Shown here: positions 22,621-33,801 of the stretch, piece after piece
How positions within the stretch are numbered: the stretch's first letter is position 1
Layout: each line of letters starts with the position of its first letter
From: Maratus speciosus
Taxonomy: Eukaryota > Arthropoda > Arachnida > Araneae > Salticidae
Reading direction: 5' to 3'
DNA: 64,000 nucleotides
Assembly: GCA_963932465.1 (NCBI GenBank)
Contig: OZ010788.1
Location: forward strand, 669,684,484 to 669,748,483
The notes under the pieces: model-generated
Databases searched by the model: none
Told to the model about the DNA's origin: nothing
Seen by the model: only the letters and a program-made list of their open reading frames with translations
Position numbers and translations under genes: made by a program

Positions 22621-23204
22621 TCAATGCCATCAGTTTAGCTGGGCACTTTTCTTTTTTATTAATTTCTTGTGTGAGAAATATATGCCATAAATATATGACT
22701 ATATGTCATAATGCATATAACGTGCCCTTGAATAATATTTAAAGTGAAATTAAAAAAAAAATGAGTATGGAGGTCCCTTGTCCCCGTAACAGCGTTAACA
22801 TCAATATTAAAATTACTAATATTTCGTGACTCTTTGATGTATAAAATCAGTTACGCAGCTGAAAATGTTTAACTGAGAATTGGTAATATCCATTAAAGTA
22901 ATACAGTAGACTTGCGATTTAACGACCTTCACGGGACCTCGGCAAATAGGGCGTTCAATCGAATGGTCGTTAAATCAAAAGATGCTAATACTGGTTGATT
23001 TTAATGCAGTTCAAAAATACCTACCGTTCTAATGTAGTAAATACCACTGATTTATAGAATTAAAAAATATATTTGTAGAATTTAGTCTAAATTTTTAGAA
23101 TTAAAAATGGTTAAAAATTATGGAATAATTTTATAAGAATGAATATAAACATTTTACAAAGTAAAGAAATTATTTAGACTAGTTAATTAAAATTTTTTGA
23201 ATAA

Positions 23205-24680
23205 TCATGTTATACTTTTTTGCTTTAAATGGCTGCTTGTAACTTCCAGGACATTGCTTTTAACTCGTTCAGGACCGGCATCTTTTACACGAATTTTATT
23301 CGTTTGGCACCACTTTTTGTTAATTATTTGAGTTAACTTCATAAATCAAAAAATGATGCAATCAAATAAAAATCAATTTTACTTTTTATTTGCTGGTATC
23401 AAACTCAAGCGTTTTAAGCACTTCAGATTGGGGATTTTGTCCCTATTTTGGGGAATTTTGAATCTCTTGGGGACAAGTAGTTCGTGGGGAAATTTTTGGG
23501 GAAAAATTTGGAGATTTTTTTTTTTTTTTTACTATTTTCCGTAAAGATTTCTTTTCGTCCTGTAGAAAAACTGGATCTGTCTCGAACTGAATTTGTTTCG
23601 AAAAACGAAAATACAATCCAGAATTCGGAAATATCAATCATTATTCTCTTGGATGTGATCGTGTTCGTTGTTTACTACATTACAGTTTGCACATATTACA
23701 GATGCATGAGACTCTAAAGTCTTAAGCTGCTTTAACTGCACGGGACCTTAATGAAAAATTCCTTCGCCGTACTTAAAAAAAAATTAATTTAAATATGTGG
23801 AAAGCAGATATTTTTTTCTTTCATGATATACAAAAGCACATCGATTGATACAGCGAAAATACTTTGCATTATGCTTATGTACTTCAGTATAGGGTTGACA
23901 AAAAAATTAAAACAGCGTACGATCTCGGATTCATCCAAACACCAACTGATAAGAGATTGTCTAAAGCTATGGAGCTAATGTAACAATGGTCCAACATTGT
24001 TAGACAATACTTTAAAAAAACAAGCGTAAAATAACTTGTCACTGCAAAATATATCTCCCATTCTCTTAATGTAGCTACAGAATATGCATTCAGCCCAGTT
24101 TAAAAGTTTGTTTTTTGTAAATGGGGAATTTTTTCAAAAAAAGGCTTGATTTGGGGAAAAATTTTGAGCTTAAATTACTTAAATATTTTTTATAGTGGTA
24201 AATTGAAAATTTAAAAATTCCCTTTTTGAGTAAAAACTGAGTTGGGGACTTTTGCGGAAAAAATCACTGATTTGGGGAAAATTCTAGAAATTTTGGGGAA
24301 ATTCACTTTTGACTATCTGGCAACACTGATATATGCGCCCATGGTCTCGAACGGGTTAAGGTCATTGATCATCTGAAAATAGTCGTTAGAATTTCCTTCC
24401 CTTCGAAAAAAAGTTCTGCAGAACTTGATGATATCCTCTGCATTTTGTATGCAAGAGGTATTTTCTGGAACATCGTCAATTTCATCGTCGGTAGAAATAT
24501 TTGGAATGACCATTCAGGATTGAGAAGATCTGCTTTTGAAAAAAATTTCTGAGTTAAACTTATCGTCAATGTCAACATATACTTCAAACGTGACATTTTC
24601 CGGCCAAACAACATGATTACGTAATGCTGTATAAGATTATTGGAATCTTCGGTTTCGGTGTTCTGCAGCAAATTCAATTT
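23205..24680 (-). pseudogene. pogo/CENP-B-type transposase C-terminus, interrupted
   Basis: Read from 24680 downwards, the frame gives 'HVVWPENVTFEVYVDIDD', a stop, then 'MVIPNISTDDEIDDVPENTS', 'NAEDIIKFCRTFFRRE' and 'DYFQMINDL'. It is cut at TTAA (24355) by an element running down to 23264. Beyond it, from 23263 to 23205, the same frame continues as 'KSNVLEVTSSHLKQKSIT' and stops. An acidic stretch followed by a helix is typical of the end of pogo/Tigger proteins; no catalytic residues remain, so the family call is tentative. The preserved frame across the insertion supports a former coding sequence. Confidence 0.45.
23264..24354 (+). mobile_element. piggyBac-like M1 copy with a large internal insertion
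   Basis: The ends 'ctcgttcaggacc' and 'ggtctcgaacggg' are inverted and flanked by TTAA (23260-23263, 24355-24358). The first 160 bp are M1-like ('tttggcaccact', 'tttgctggtatcaaa'). From about 23425 to 24330 there is unrelated sequence with repeated 'ttttggggaa' blocks at both margins and 'tctggcaacactg' at the right edge, probably a second element. Confidence 0.65.
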
Positions 24681-25114
24681 CCCAAGCTTGATTCTTTAAA
24701 TATCCGGTGGAATGGAAGCAAAATTGTGTCCTGAGAAACTGTTTGCCTAGCATGATTTGCTATATGAATAGCCACTAACGAATTCGTCTTATGAGTTTGT
24801 TTACTTCTAAATTGATTTGAGTACCACTAACTAGTTTCTTCGGTACATTTTTCAGAATAATTCCGATATTATAAAAAATTCAGAGCAACAAAAAAACCGA
24901 ACACTGTTTTTTTGAAAGTGTAAAGGTCCTGTGCCCCCTGAAGCCGTCATTAATGGGAATATATATAAATAAAAAATATGCTTGATTTAAATAGGGGGTC
25001 TTAAGTTTACTGAGTCATTCCCTCTCCTACACTGTGCAAGACATATATTTTTTTAATATTATTACGTATAAACAGGTACCATGCAACGAATAGAAATGCA
25101 TTACATTGATAATG

Positions 25115-25320
25115 TAAACATGACAGACATCTCTCTGACATTATACATCGCGAATCACTGTCTAGACAACTTTTATTATGGAAGAAGATGTCATAGTTTG
25201 ATATCGTTGACATAGTGTCAATAGCTGATAAACGTGTTACTGTCAACTGTTGCAATAAATGGAACATCAAATGTCTTACAGATATTAGATAAGAAGAGTG
25301 TGTTGCATAATATTCTATCT
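25115..25320 (+). repeat. R2 dispersed repeat, copy 3
   Basis: It shares 'tttgatatcgttgacat', 'gctgataaacg' and 'actgtcaactgttgc' with the other two copies. It continues further 3' than copy 1 ('agatattagataagaagag'). Confidence 0.6.
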
Positions 25321-25498
25321 CCAGTAAGTGGCAAGAGCCATTTCAATATTCTAATGCGCATTTCCTCATAGAGGAATTGGGTGCATGTTTAGTGAATATA
25401 TAAGAAAGATATTTAACCCTATTAAAAGAAAAAAAAATTGAAAATTCACAAAAGAAATAGAATCTCAATACAGGCTTCCCTTGATTAATGCGGTTAAC

Positions 25499-26159
25499 CC
25501 TCAACGGTCGAAGTACTTCTCTCCCAGGCATAGGCATCTCTTACACGAATTTATTCGATTGGTACCACTTTTTTTTAACCCTTTATGTACTGAATTATGA
25601 ATTCATGAAAATGCTATCGTCTAAAGCATTTCTCGTGAATTTTTGAAACTGCATTAGAAGATTTGCATAATCATTTAATAAATTTTAGAAGGGATTGGAG
25701 GATTTAGAAGGATTCATTACATTTGAATTTTTAGGGATTTTGTGCACTATATATAACCCCACTCAAATCTTTTATTTTAAATGTTTTTCTTAGTATTTTG
25801 TAGAATTAGGAAATGTACAAATTATAATCTTCTTACAATAGAAATATAGAAATATTTTCGAATTAGAAAATCTCCAACGGCAAGACAGCTGAAAAGATGC
25901 AAAGGCAAAAGAAATCATCCTCTTAAGATATTTTTGTTTTGTGTAACCCATAATGCTTTTGGAACAAGATAAAGTAATGCAGCTATAACTCATTCTAAAT
26001 TGTATTATAACTAATCGATGTATTAAATGAATTTTATAACACGTTATTTTAAAGGTACTTATAAGTACCGTCAGTAGATAAAGGGTTAAAAAAGATGCAT
26101 AACATTTCTAAAAGCATACTTTCAGCAATTTCTACCAATAGACAACAACGGAGAATGGG
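25499..26159 (+). mobile_element. piggyBac-like MITE M1 with M2 nested inside
   Basis: TTAA (25495-25498) precedes 'ccctcaacggtcgaag'. The M1 phrase 'atctcttacacgaattt' follows, then M2 at 25579-26085. The right end 'gagaatggg' meets TTAC (26160). The left flank 'caggcttcccttgattaatg' (25472) is itself a pogo/Tigger-like terminus. Confidence 0.6.
25579..26085 (+). mobile_element. piggyBac-like element M2, complete
   Basis: TTAA (25575-25578 and 26086-26089) flanks 507 bp with ends 'ccctttatgtactg' and 'cagtagataaaggg'. It is non-coding. It is a full-length partner of the copy at 19205-19703. Confidence 0.85.
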
Positions 26160-26394
26160 TTACGATAATGTAAAGTAACATTCGTAGTGATATAAATGTA
26201 TTCTTTATCTTTCATGTTGTCACATCTTATAAGAAACTGAACAAAAATTTAATTTTTTTTATAACAGTCCATTAAGTTTATGGTTTTAACATGTAAATAT
26301 GACGTTATATAAAAAACGAGGAATTTTTTTTTTTATAAAACATTAATTTAAAAAACTATGTATCTCTACTTTTCACTCCGCAAATCAAAATTTC

Positions 26395-27110
26395 TTCGAA
26401 TTGCGAAAACACTTCGAAATTTTAATTTTTTTAGATGTTAAACTCCTATCTTTTCTGAACATTTTTATATAATCGTTTCCTTCAGATTCCTATTAGAACT
26501 GAAGTTATGGGTCATAGAATTATACTCACTCAATAGCTGAAGAGGCGTTTCCGAAATTTCGGAGTCACTTTTCTCCATCTGACGTTTTCGGGCATAACGC
26601 GCAGGATATCTCAAAAACTTCTGAATATATTTTCATGAAATTTTCGAAACGTATATTTCATGTTAGTCTGTATAAACTGCACCTAAAATTTCATCGTTAT
26701 TGTTCAAAAAATTATTTTTTTAGGTGGTTATGCTGTTCAAATTATAAAAATTTTGTATTAGCTAAATACAACTTGGTATGCAAAACATGAAAATGCTTTC
26801 AATACAAATTTATTTTGTTTCAGGGTAATTACTATAGTCTGAAGTATAATTAGGCACGAAACATTTCATTGTAGTGGAAAATTTTATTTTGTAATCCTGC
26901 GCGTAGGCCGTTATACCCATTTTCTACTCGTCAAATGTCTGACAGCTTGGAGAAACCTATAAAAACTCATTCTGCATCTTACCATTTTTTAAATACATGG
27001 AATGAAAGAACATGCTTATAAATTCACTTCCACTAAAAATTGTGTTTTTAAATCATGTACATTTAAAGATATGAAATGTTGAAAATGGTCTCTTTTTTTT
27101 TTTCATTTTT
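26395..27110 (+). repeat. R4 dispersed repeat, copy 1
   Basis: It matches 53850-54520 in inverted orientation over about 700 bp. Shared wording: 'ataacgcgcaggatatctca', 'catgttagtctgtataaac', 'tacaacttggtatgcaa' and 'tttgtaatcctgcgcgta'. No end repeats or coding frame were found. Confidence 0.8.
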
Positions 27111-27510
27111 TTTCCAATTTTAAGAGGCCTGAAACCCTTTAATTACAAAGAATTAGATAAATACTATGGGATTCGCGACTATTTTGCATTGAATGGATCT
27201 TTCAATTGCGTCGAGTGACTTTAAAAGTTAATTAAAAATCTATCTGGAAAAACGGTGCACGGAACAAGGCGGGGTTGCAATTTTGTGACCTCCTTTCAAA
27301 GCACGCTTAGCACAATGCCAAATGTAAATTTTGAAGGAATGTTTTGTTTTAGCTACACATTAGAAAGAAAGGTTATTACTATGCTGAATTTAGTTTTATG
27401 AAATGCCAAATGAAGTTTGAATATGCACTGCTTTTATTGTCAGTACCGAATTAAGTTCATTATTAACAGATTAAAATAATATTAAACTAGTTGGATGTGT
27501 CAATCCCAAA
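27111..27510. other. AT-rich sequence, nothing recognised
   Basis: No structure was found. Confidence 0.4.
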
Positions 27511-28269
27511 ACTTTCTTCTATCTCATACATGTTAATACTTCCTGATAAATGCAGCACAACAGCGCCACCGGTTAGGTAATTTATACCAAAATCTAATCA
27601 GGGACAACTTATGTGAACTTCTTGTTGAATTTGAAGTTTGATGAAAATCCGTGCATTAGTTTTTCAGATAAAGCTATTTCAGAAATCATGAACTGCATAA
27701 CAATGGCACCTCTTGGACAATTTACACCAAAAACTTATCAGCATCAATTTATATCAGGGACTAACTGAATGTAATATTTGATGAAAATTCATGCATTAGT
27801 TCTTCAGATACAGTTATTGCGAAAATTGTGAAAATTGCAGCATTGTAGCACCACCTGTTGAGCGATTTACACCAAAAACTAAACAGCACTAATTTATATC
27901 AGGGGCTAACTGAATCTGAAGTTTTCTAAAAATCCGTGCTTTAGTTCTTGAAATATAGCTATTGTGGAAATCATTAATAATGCAGCATAGCAGCGCCAGC
28001 TGCAGAGCGATTTACACCAAAAAGTAATCAGCACCAATTTATTTCAGGGACTAACTGAATCTAAAGTTTTGTTAAATTCCGTTCAATAGCTCTTAATATA
28101 GAGCGCCCACAAAATTTGTGTCACACACAGATAGAGACTCACAGACAGCATTTTGAAAAAACATGTTTTTCATGGTCCCTGTACCCCAAAACGTATAAAT
28201 ACGTCGAAAACCGGAATTCAAAAATTTTCACGAATCCAATACTTTCTTCTTGTAAAGATAGAAGAAAGT
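27511..28269 (-). mobile_element. CTTT-type TIR element 1 with tandem array
   Basis: Ends 'actttcttctatctc' and 'agatagaagaaagt' are inverted copies. The right end is preceded by a short hairpin ('actttcttctatct' stem-like with 'ttgtaaag'). The interior has four units of about 142 bp, marked by GCGCCACC-like phrases at about 27563, 27704, 27847 and 27991. It has the same family and unit type as 40660-41572, in the opposite orientation. Confidence 0.85.
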
Positions 28270-28371
28270 AAAAATGAGTTATACAGAATAGCTATATTTG
28301 ATATTATTTAGGTTCCATATATTACTAGCATATAGATTAAAAAAATATTTTTAAATCTGTTACACTCTTAT

Positions 28372-28887
28372 ATAGGGTGAACCATAAGTCTTGCACTGAT
28401 TATAAATATTTATTGTGCTCAAACTATTACAATTAGACATATGTTTATTTGGACACATTGTAAGTACTGTCATAATAGACCACGTACCTCAGTTAATTTC
28501 AACGTGTGCCCCCTTGGTAGCTTGGGGAATGTCTAAACGGTATTCTAGTTCCCGCCAAGTGTTCTTTAAACATGTCTTCTGTTACCGTACACACAGCAGC
28601 TTGTATCCTAGTCTTCAGTTCTTCGACGTCAGCAATTGGTGTGGCAAAGACTTTCTTATTGATATAGGCCATAAAGAAAAAATCCAGATGATTAATATCT
28701 GGAGAACTAGGAGGCCAGGGTGTTGGTCTATCAATTCCAATCCACTCATCAGGAAATATTTCGTTTTAATGCACAATAAACTACAAAAACTGACCTATCC
28801 AATGATACAACAAGTTACATTATTATACAAACGGTTAATTTGTAATGAAATTTTATAATCAGGGCAAGACTTTTGGCTCACCCTGTA
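28372..28887 (-). mobile_element. mariner-type deletion derivative, copy 1
   Basis: The ends 'agggtgaaccataagtcttg' and 'caagacttttggctcaccct' are inverted with TA at both sides. It is internally deleted: the 5' two thirds of the transposase are missing and the C-terminal part remains. The same deletion end-points are seen in the copy at 42151-42722. Confidence 0.85.
28480..28770 (-). pseudogene. mariner transposase C-terminal fragment
   Basis: On the minus strand this encodes 'TPIADVEELKTRIQAAVCT' and a WRELEYRLDI-type motif, with 'PPRSPDINHLD'-like wording just before it (about 28690-28720). The WPPxSPDxxPxDF and WRELEYRLD blocks are typical ends of a mariner subgroup transposase. The frame is disturbed and the catalytic core is missing. 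Confidence 0.7.
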
Positions 28888-28904
28888 TATTAAAAATTAC
28901 TTTT

Positions 28905-29201
28905 ATATTAAACACAACCAGTATTCTGAAAGGTTAATATAACTTTACGTCAACATAACAAATAGTGACCATTGAAAACCAATTCAAAGGGAATTCGACA
29001 TTGCACGGTGTAGATCATTAGCGGTCACTTTAAAGGAAGCTGTATGCATCAATGCACCTTTTCGAAACTCTCCCGGCCGCTGTTCATTCCCGTAGCAATG
29101 GGACGTTGATATTATAATATTTACTTTATAATAACGAACATAGCTCTCTATTCAGTTTAATCAATAATACACAAAACTCAATTTTAAATATATATGTATA
29201 A
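28905..29201 (+). repeat. R1 repeat, copy a
   Basis: It contains the R1 signature 'gatcattagcggtcact', 'tgtatgcatcaatgcacc', 'aactctcccgg' and 'agtttaatcaataa'. It ends at 'tatgtata', where a TTAA-like element begins. Confidence 0.75.
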
Positions 29202-29735
29202 CCTCTTCAGTTCCGAAGCTAAAATAATAATACAAATGCTTATTCATTTGTTTGTTTTTTTTCAAACAAAATGACAGAAAAAATATTTTTTCTGAAATGG
29301 ATCCTTTAGGTGTTTAGTAATTTAGGTTCGAAAATCTGGATATAAAACTACAAACCTGCTTAAAAACACCCATTTAATAACCATTAACCTAAATGAACGC
29401 AATCACAAATTTAAGAGCTTTAAACAAGCAAATAATCTACAAATCCCCAATTTTTTTTATTCTAAAAGATTTAAGTTAAATACTTATGAAAATTTCTCAC
29501 TTTTTTGGTTATACTGTCTTTTGGGCATTTTTAGGCATCTTGCAAAGTTAAACGAAAATAACATTTATTTTATGTGGGAATCAGCTTAGATGCTGCCATT
29601 TATTCGTTTGCTTTGAACGCAAAAAACATTCAGCTATTAAGAAGTGACGTGAAAAAGTAAAAAAAAATCGGACATTATAGTTTTTATAAGGAAAAGAACA
29701 GAGGTCCCCGTATGGGGACCCAGGGACCGAAGGGG
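29202..29735 (+). mobile_element. TTAA-type element with ATAA duplication
   Basis: ATAA at 29198-29201 and 29736-29739 flanks ends 'cctcttcagttcc' and 'gggaccgaagggg' (10 of 13 paired). It sits at the 3' edge of R1 copy a. It is non-coding. Confidence 0.55.
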
Positions 29736-29739
29736 ATAA

Positions 29740-30111
29740 GAAGATTCAAACCGAGTTTGCCGGGTTACAGAATGATGTATTACAAAACAATTTTTTTAAT
29801 TATAAACTCTAATAGATTTTGTACATTTAGTATGTTTGTTTAGATTGTCCAGTAACAAAACTAAAAATATTTTTATATGAAAAATAACATTAATGCATTT
29901 AAATAAAGTTTTCAAATTTATTGAAAAGTGACACTTTCGTATTAGCAAGGTTACCACTGGCAACTATTTTTATATTTTATTGCCACCACTGATTTAAAAA
30001 ATTTATTGTCATTATATATGTGAAAAAGTAGTGCGAGATAGAATAATTAAAAAGTAGTCGCAGTAGAAACCCTGTATTAGCAACTGGAGAAATTGACGAA
30101 GATTTAGCTAT
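29740..30111. other. AT-rich sequence, nothing recognised
   Basis: No structure was found. Confidence 0.4.
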
Positions 30112-30115
30112 TTAA

Positions 30116-30320
30116 CCCTTTCAGAAGCAAGCAATTGTGCTTCAGTAATGTTGAATTCTCACCGGAAATTTTGAAAAAAAAAATGTTTCAAAATAAGGAA
30201 ACTCAATTTTTCAACTTTTTCCCACCAGAGTTAAAAAGGTAAAACTTAATTAAAACTTTCCGGTGCATAACATGATTAAAATTAGGTGGGATATAATATA
30301 TCCCACCGCCCCTCAAAGGG
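30116..30320 (+). mobile_element. piggyBac-like MITE M3, copy 1
   Basis: TTAA (30112-30115, 30321-30324) flanks 205 bp with ends 'ccctttcagaagc' and 'cgcccctcaaaggg'. It shares 'cagtaatgttgaa', 'tttcccacca' and 'cgcccctcaa' with 56249-56456. Confidence 0.8.
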
Positions 30321-30324
30321 TTAA

Positions 30325-30810
30325 AGATACTTTTCTATTATGATCATTTCAGTGGTTTGAGGGCGATAATCGATTATATGCCCCTTAAGTTTGTGTTTTT
30401 TTATAATTATTTTATTAATTTATTCAAGAAGTAGTAAATTCATTATGATGTACTTCCAGATGCTGAACTTGTGGTAAGTGAAAATGAGTGAATATTTCAT
30501 AATCAGGCTGCACACAACCAAGACAAATTATTTTAAAATCATGCTGAGAAATTATTTTTAAATCTATGAAAATACAATAAATTGAGATAAACATTTTATC
30601 CCTATTTGCCATTTAAAAATTCAAATTGTGCGATGTTCAAAAGTAAAATAAATTTCAGTAAAAGCGAAATTTCTTGGTCCGTCGACGTCAATATGACGTC
30701 AACTTTACTTCCATTCATGCTTTTTCTTTATGATATAGATACATATATATAGCATATAGTTACTGCTAAATGCGAATTTAGACTTCCGACGCATCTTGAA
30801 TATCTTGAAT
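30325..30810. other. AT-rich sequence, nothing recognised
   Basis: No structure was found. Confidence 0.4.
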
Positions 30811-30821
30811 CCGATTTTGAG

Positions 30822-31050
30822 GCCCCACCAGTGGCTGAGAGGTTCTGCTCTCGAAAAGTGCTGGGTTCGAACCCAATCGCGACCGTCGGCCTAATCGTTC
30901 GGAGTTTTCGTGGTTTTCTTCGAGCCATGGATTTTCATGTGTAAATACGGGTTAGGTTCCCTTAGAAAGAACCCCACGAAGGGCACTCCCCCCTCGGGCC
31001 TATATCCCTAGTGCAGATAATCGGCCGTCAAAAATCAACCAACCAACCAA
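30822..31050 (+). mobile_element. tRNA-derived SINE (SINE1)
   Basis: The head 'ccaccagtggctgagagg' holds a Pol III A box (TGGCTGAGAGG) and 'gggttcgaaccc' a B box, about 35 bp apart. A body of about 150 bp and a (CCAA)n tail (31036-31050) follow. A near-identical flank, 'ccgattttgag' (30811) and 'ccgatttgag' (31051), is the target duplication. SINEs of this plan move with help from a LINE. Confidence 0.85.
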
Positions 31051-31060
31051 CCGATTTGAG

Positions 31061-31769
31061 TTTATACTTATACTTTAGGGAACACACATTTCCAAATTTA
31101 ATGAATCAGTTTCAAGTTTTTTTTATACAAAATTCAAATTTTACTCTTTTAAACTATTCACCAATATATGAAAATTTATGAAATAAATAATGATTTCTGA
31201 AAAGCACAATTAACCCATGAAAAATTAAAAATTTGATACTTTAAAAATAATATTAAGTGTGATACCCGATATTATGAAATATTACATAATTTTACATTTG
31301 AATTATCAAAAAAATATCAAAGAATTATCAATTACAAAGAAATATTTATGATTCTATGCATGTGAAAACACAATTCCAAATGCAATTATTTACAGGTCAT
31401 TTTTCAGATAAATTTATATAAAATTCATTTTTTTAATCTCTTAAATATTCACTTAAATATTTTTAAAGTAATTATTGCGATTAGAAAAGAGATCACACTA
31501 TTTTTAATCCTAATTGTACCACTATTTTTAAACAAATAATTTTTGTAGTAGATTTGTCCGTGTTGTCATAGTAAAGTAAAAGATTTTTGCTTTGAGAAAG
31601 TGATACGGCATAGATTTATTATTTTTATTTACTTTATACACTTTATTTACTTTCCTTCATTTTATTTACTTTAATTTTTAATATGTGACAGGATACATGA
31701 AATACATGATTTACGGAAGACTTGCAGAACTTTTGTGCTGAGCTATATTTAATAAGTTTAATAATAAAC
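31061..31769. other. AT-rich block duplicated at 33.9-34.2 kb
   Basis: 'tgaaaagcacaattaac' (31199) and 'cacaattccaaatgc' (31370) recur at 34115 and 33990, in swapped order. It is an old repeat of uncertain nature. Confidence 0.5.
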
Positions 31770-32135
31770 CGGGAGCTTGCTGCACAAACCATCACCTCAT
31801 CGAATTCATGGCTGAAATTCCAGGATAAATTCGATTCGCATATTAAAATGCAATTGATCTGCCATGTCATATCTTGGTGGAAAACACCTGCGAACACCAT
31901 TTTAGTGATCGACTGGTAAGTTTACCAGAAGGTTTTCCTGCTCACAGCCATCCATGTTTACATACCTTCGGGTGCAGGAAATCACAGTGATAAACCTACC
32001 GATCAACCAATAAAATCGGGTCTACAGGTGGTGCCTACCAAGATACATCAGTTGCATTTTAATGTGCTAATCGAGTTCTATCTAATCTTGGAATTTCAGC
32101 CTCAAACTCGATGACGTGAGGGTCTGTGCACGTTC
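31770..32135. mobile_element. Foldback element
   Basis: The left arm ('atcacctcatcgaattcatg', 'atattaaaatgcaattgat', 'tttagtgatcgactggtaag') is inverted in 31970-32135. The arms are about 165 bp with almost no loop. A single-arm fragment lies at 2336-2460. The open frames here are arm artefacts. Confidence 0.8.
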
Positions 32136-32159
32136 TATAATTAAATTCGTTATAAGATA

Positions 32160-33257
32160 CAATGAATATAATAGAATAAATTTAATCAAATGCTTTTAAT
32201 GAATACAACAGAATATTAACAGATTGCATCTAAATAATTATTATTGCATGTGTTGAACTATCGGAAAATCAAATTTCTTCTTATACTAAAAAGTAATTTG
32301 TATTTTCCAAGGTTAGATGTCAGCATAGCAAATGTAAAGTTAACTGTACTTCAATGGGAATTGCATGGTATAGATAATTAGTGGTCATTTCTAACGAAAA
32401 TGTATGCATCAATGGACCTATTGGAAATTTACCCTGTCATGGTCTTTCCCTAGGCCAGGAACGGCGAGTCTATGACACGCGGGCCATAAGAGGCACGATG
32501 CGGATTATTTTTGGCACGGCATAGATATAGTTCTATATCAAAATATTGTAGAATTTAACAAAATACATTAATTAATCTAGATGTTGTCTCTCTTTATTTG
32601 GATTCGATTAGTTCGGTTGGTTGTCATTGTCATACAGATTGAAAAAACTGAAATATAATTTAATGTATCCCAACCTAGCACAATATTTACTCAGAAAATT
32701 TAATAATAAAAGAGAATTAGGAGATTAACGCTAAATAAAGATTAAAAGGCCTTATAATCGAAAATGCTGATTGTAAAATTATAGCAACTTCGAATTCAAT
32801 TCCAAACACTAAAAAGCTGTAGATTCTGTCGCTTGCTATTTTGATAATTTTTTCTGCAAGACATTCTTTTCGGAAATAAATAATATGAAAAATTCAAGTA
32901 AAAACATCTTCTGAAATGAGTCCAATTCGCCTTGCATTCTCTTTGATATAAATTATTTGGCATTTTGGATAAGACAACAGAAATAATATGTTTAAGATAA
33001 TCTTCTAAAGTATAACATCAAATATTACCCACATTTTTTTAATGCTAAAAACAACATTTTAAGTAATTTTGATTCATTATTATTTGATCCATTAAAATGT
33101 TTCATTGTTGGCGCGTCATGGTCACGTAAAATATATTTTTGGAAAAATTTGGCACATGAATGTGAAAAGGTTCGCCGTATGCAATGCAGGCCAGATTCGT
33201 TGAAAAAGTTTATTTTTATATATTTCATAGATTTTTATATATTTCGTATCGCATATA
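32160..33257 (+). repeat. R1 repeat, copy b, split by a hAT-like element
   Basis: R1 runs from about 32160 to 32455, breaks for the element at 32456-33182, and resumes at 'caatgcagg' and 'cgttgaaaaagtttattttt' until 'cgtatcgcatata' at 33257, where a pogo-type element starts. 'atgcttttaatgaatac' (32190) preserves the empty TTAA site used by the 2-kb element in copy c. Confidence 0.7.
32456..33182 (+). mobile_element. hAT-like non-autonomous element
   Basis: The left end 'caggaacggcgagtctatga' with 'gccataagaggcacg' and the right end 'ttggcacatgaatgtg' with 'aaaaggttcgccgtatg' have the layout of hAT termini of the CAGGGGTCGGCAACCTTTT type. R1 continues on both sides. A clear 8-bp duplication is not visible. 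Confidence 0.5.
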
Positions 33258-33769
33258 CAGTAGGACCTTGATTATCTGAAGTAACTGGGACCGACTCTCT
33301 TTCGGATAATCGAGAATGCTTCAATTTTAAGATTAAAGAGAAATATATGCGATATTTCTTATTATGGTGACAAGTACTTAATAAAAATAAAGCAATAGCA
33401 AAATAGAAACAATAACAAATTACATGAATTTTAATTTTCATATGAAGTACCTTTTACTTATATCACAAGGGTTTGAAAAGATGTTTTGTTTGTTGCAGTT
33501 TTGATTATCTTTGCTTTGAAGCTCTATCACGGAGTTTTTTAATATTATTAGTTCACCAGTATCAGAATTTTTCTGCTGCTCCAACCATACCAAACTTTTT
33601 GCAAAACATTCAACAGCTTCAGAAGTGCTAATGTGTTCGTTTTCTTCGTTCCACTCCGCTGGTTACGGGAGCTCAAGTTAAATTTAAAGGAACTGTAAGA
33701 AAGGGGATCAAAATATTTATATGTATTCGTAGTTCGGGAAAGACGCTTGCACACAAGGAATATGATAGT

Positions 33770-33801
<32 letters not shown>

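Larger units (their letters stand above)
20055..22785. mobile_element. Large TTAA-type TIR element hosting a minisatellite element
   Basis: The left end 'ggggaccttcaaactcattt' with 'cactttaaagactattcaag' is inverted at 22670-22785 (complement of 'gagtatggaggtccc' and 'cttgaataatatttaaagtg'). The left flank is TTAA (20051-20054) and the right flank is decayed. Inside are a hairpin (20196-20630, arms around 'catgcgcattccatatc') and a nested element at 21424-22620. It is non-coding. Confidence 0.65.
22911..24700 (-). mobile_element. pogo/Tigger-like element remnant, minus strand
   Basis: 'cagtagacttgcgatttaac' at 22912 (TA before it) is a pogo-like terminus. The tail of a transposase-like frame follows in minus orientation at 23205-23259 and 24355-24680, split by a TTAA element. 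The other end is not found, so the element is truncated. Confidence 0.5.

Noticed and set aside
24369..24677. Open frame of 102 codons on the minus strand
   Set aside because: It overlaps the pogo-like tail in another frame; the DDEIDDVPENTS frame is the one with family-like features.
24900..24940. 'aaaggtcctgtgccccctg' as an end of the GGGTCC TTAA family
   Set aside because: A single degenerate end without partner or TTAA; too weak to list.
28415..28858. Open frame of 147 codons on the plus strand
   Set aside because: It lies antisense to the mariner C-terminal fragment and within its TIRs.
29270..29330. LTR retrotransposon reading of R1 (TATA-like and AATAAA-like words)
   Set aside because: No paired LTRs with TG..CA ends, primer-binding site or gag-pol sequence accompany any R1 copy.
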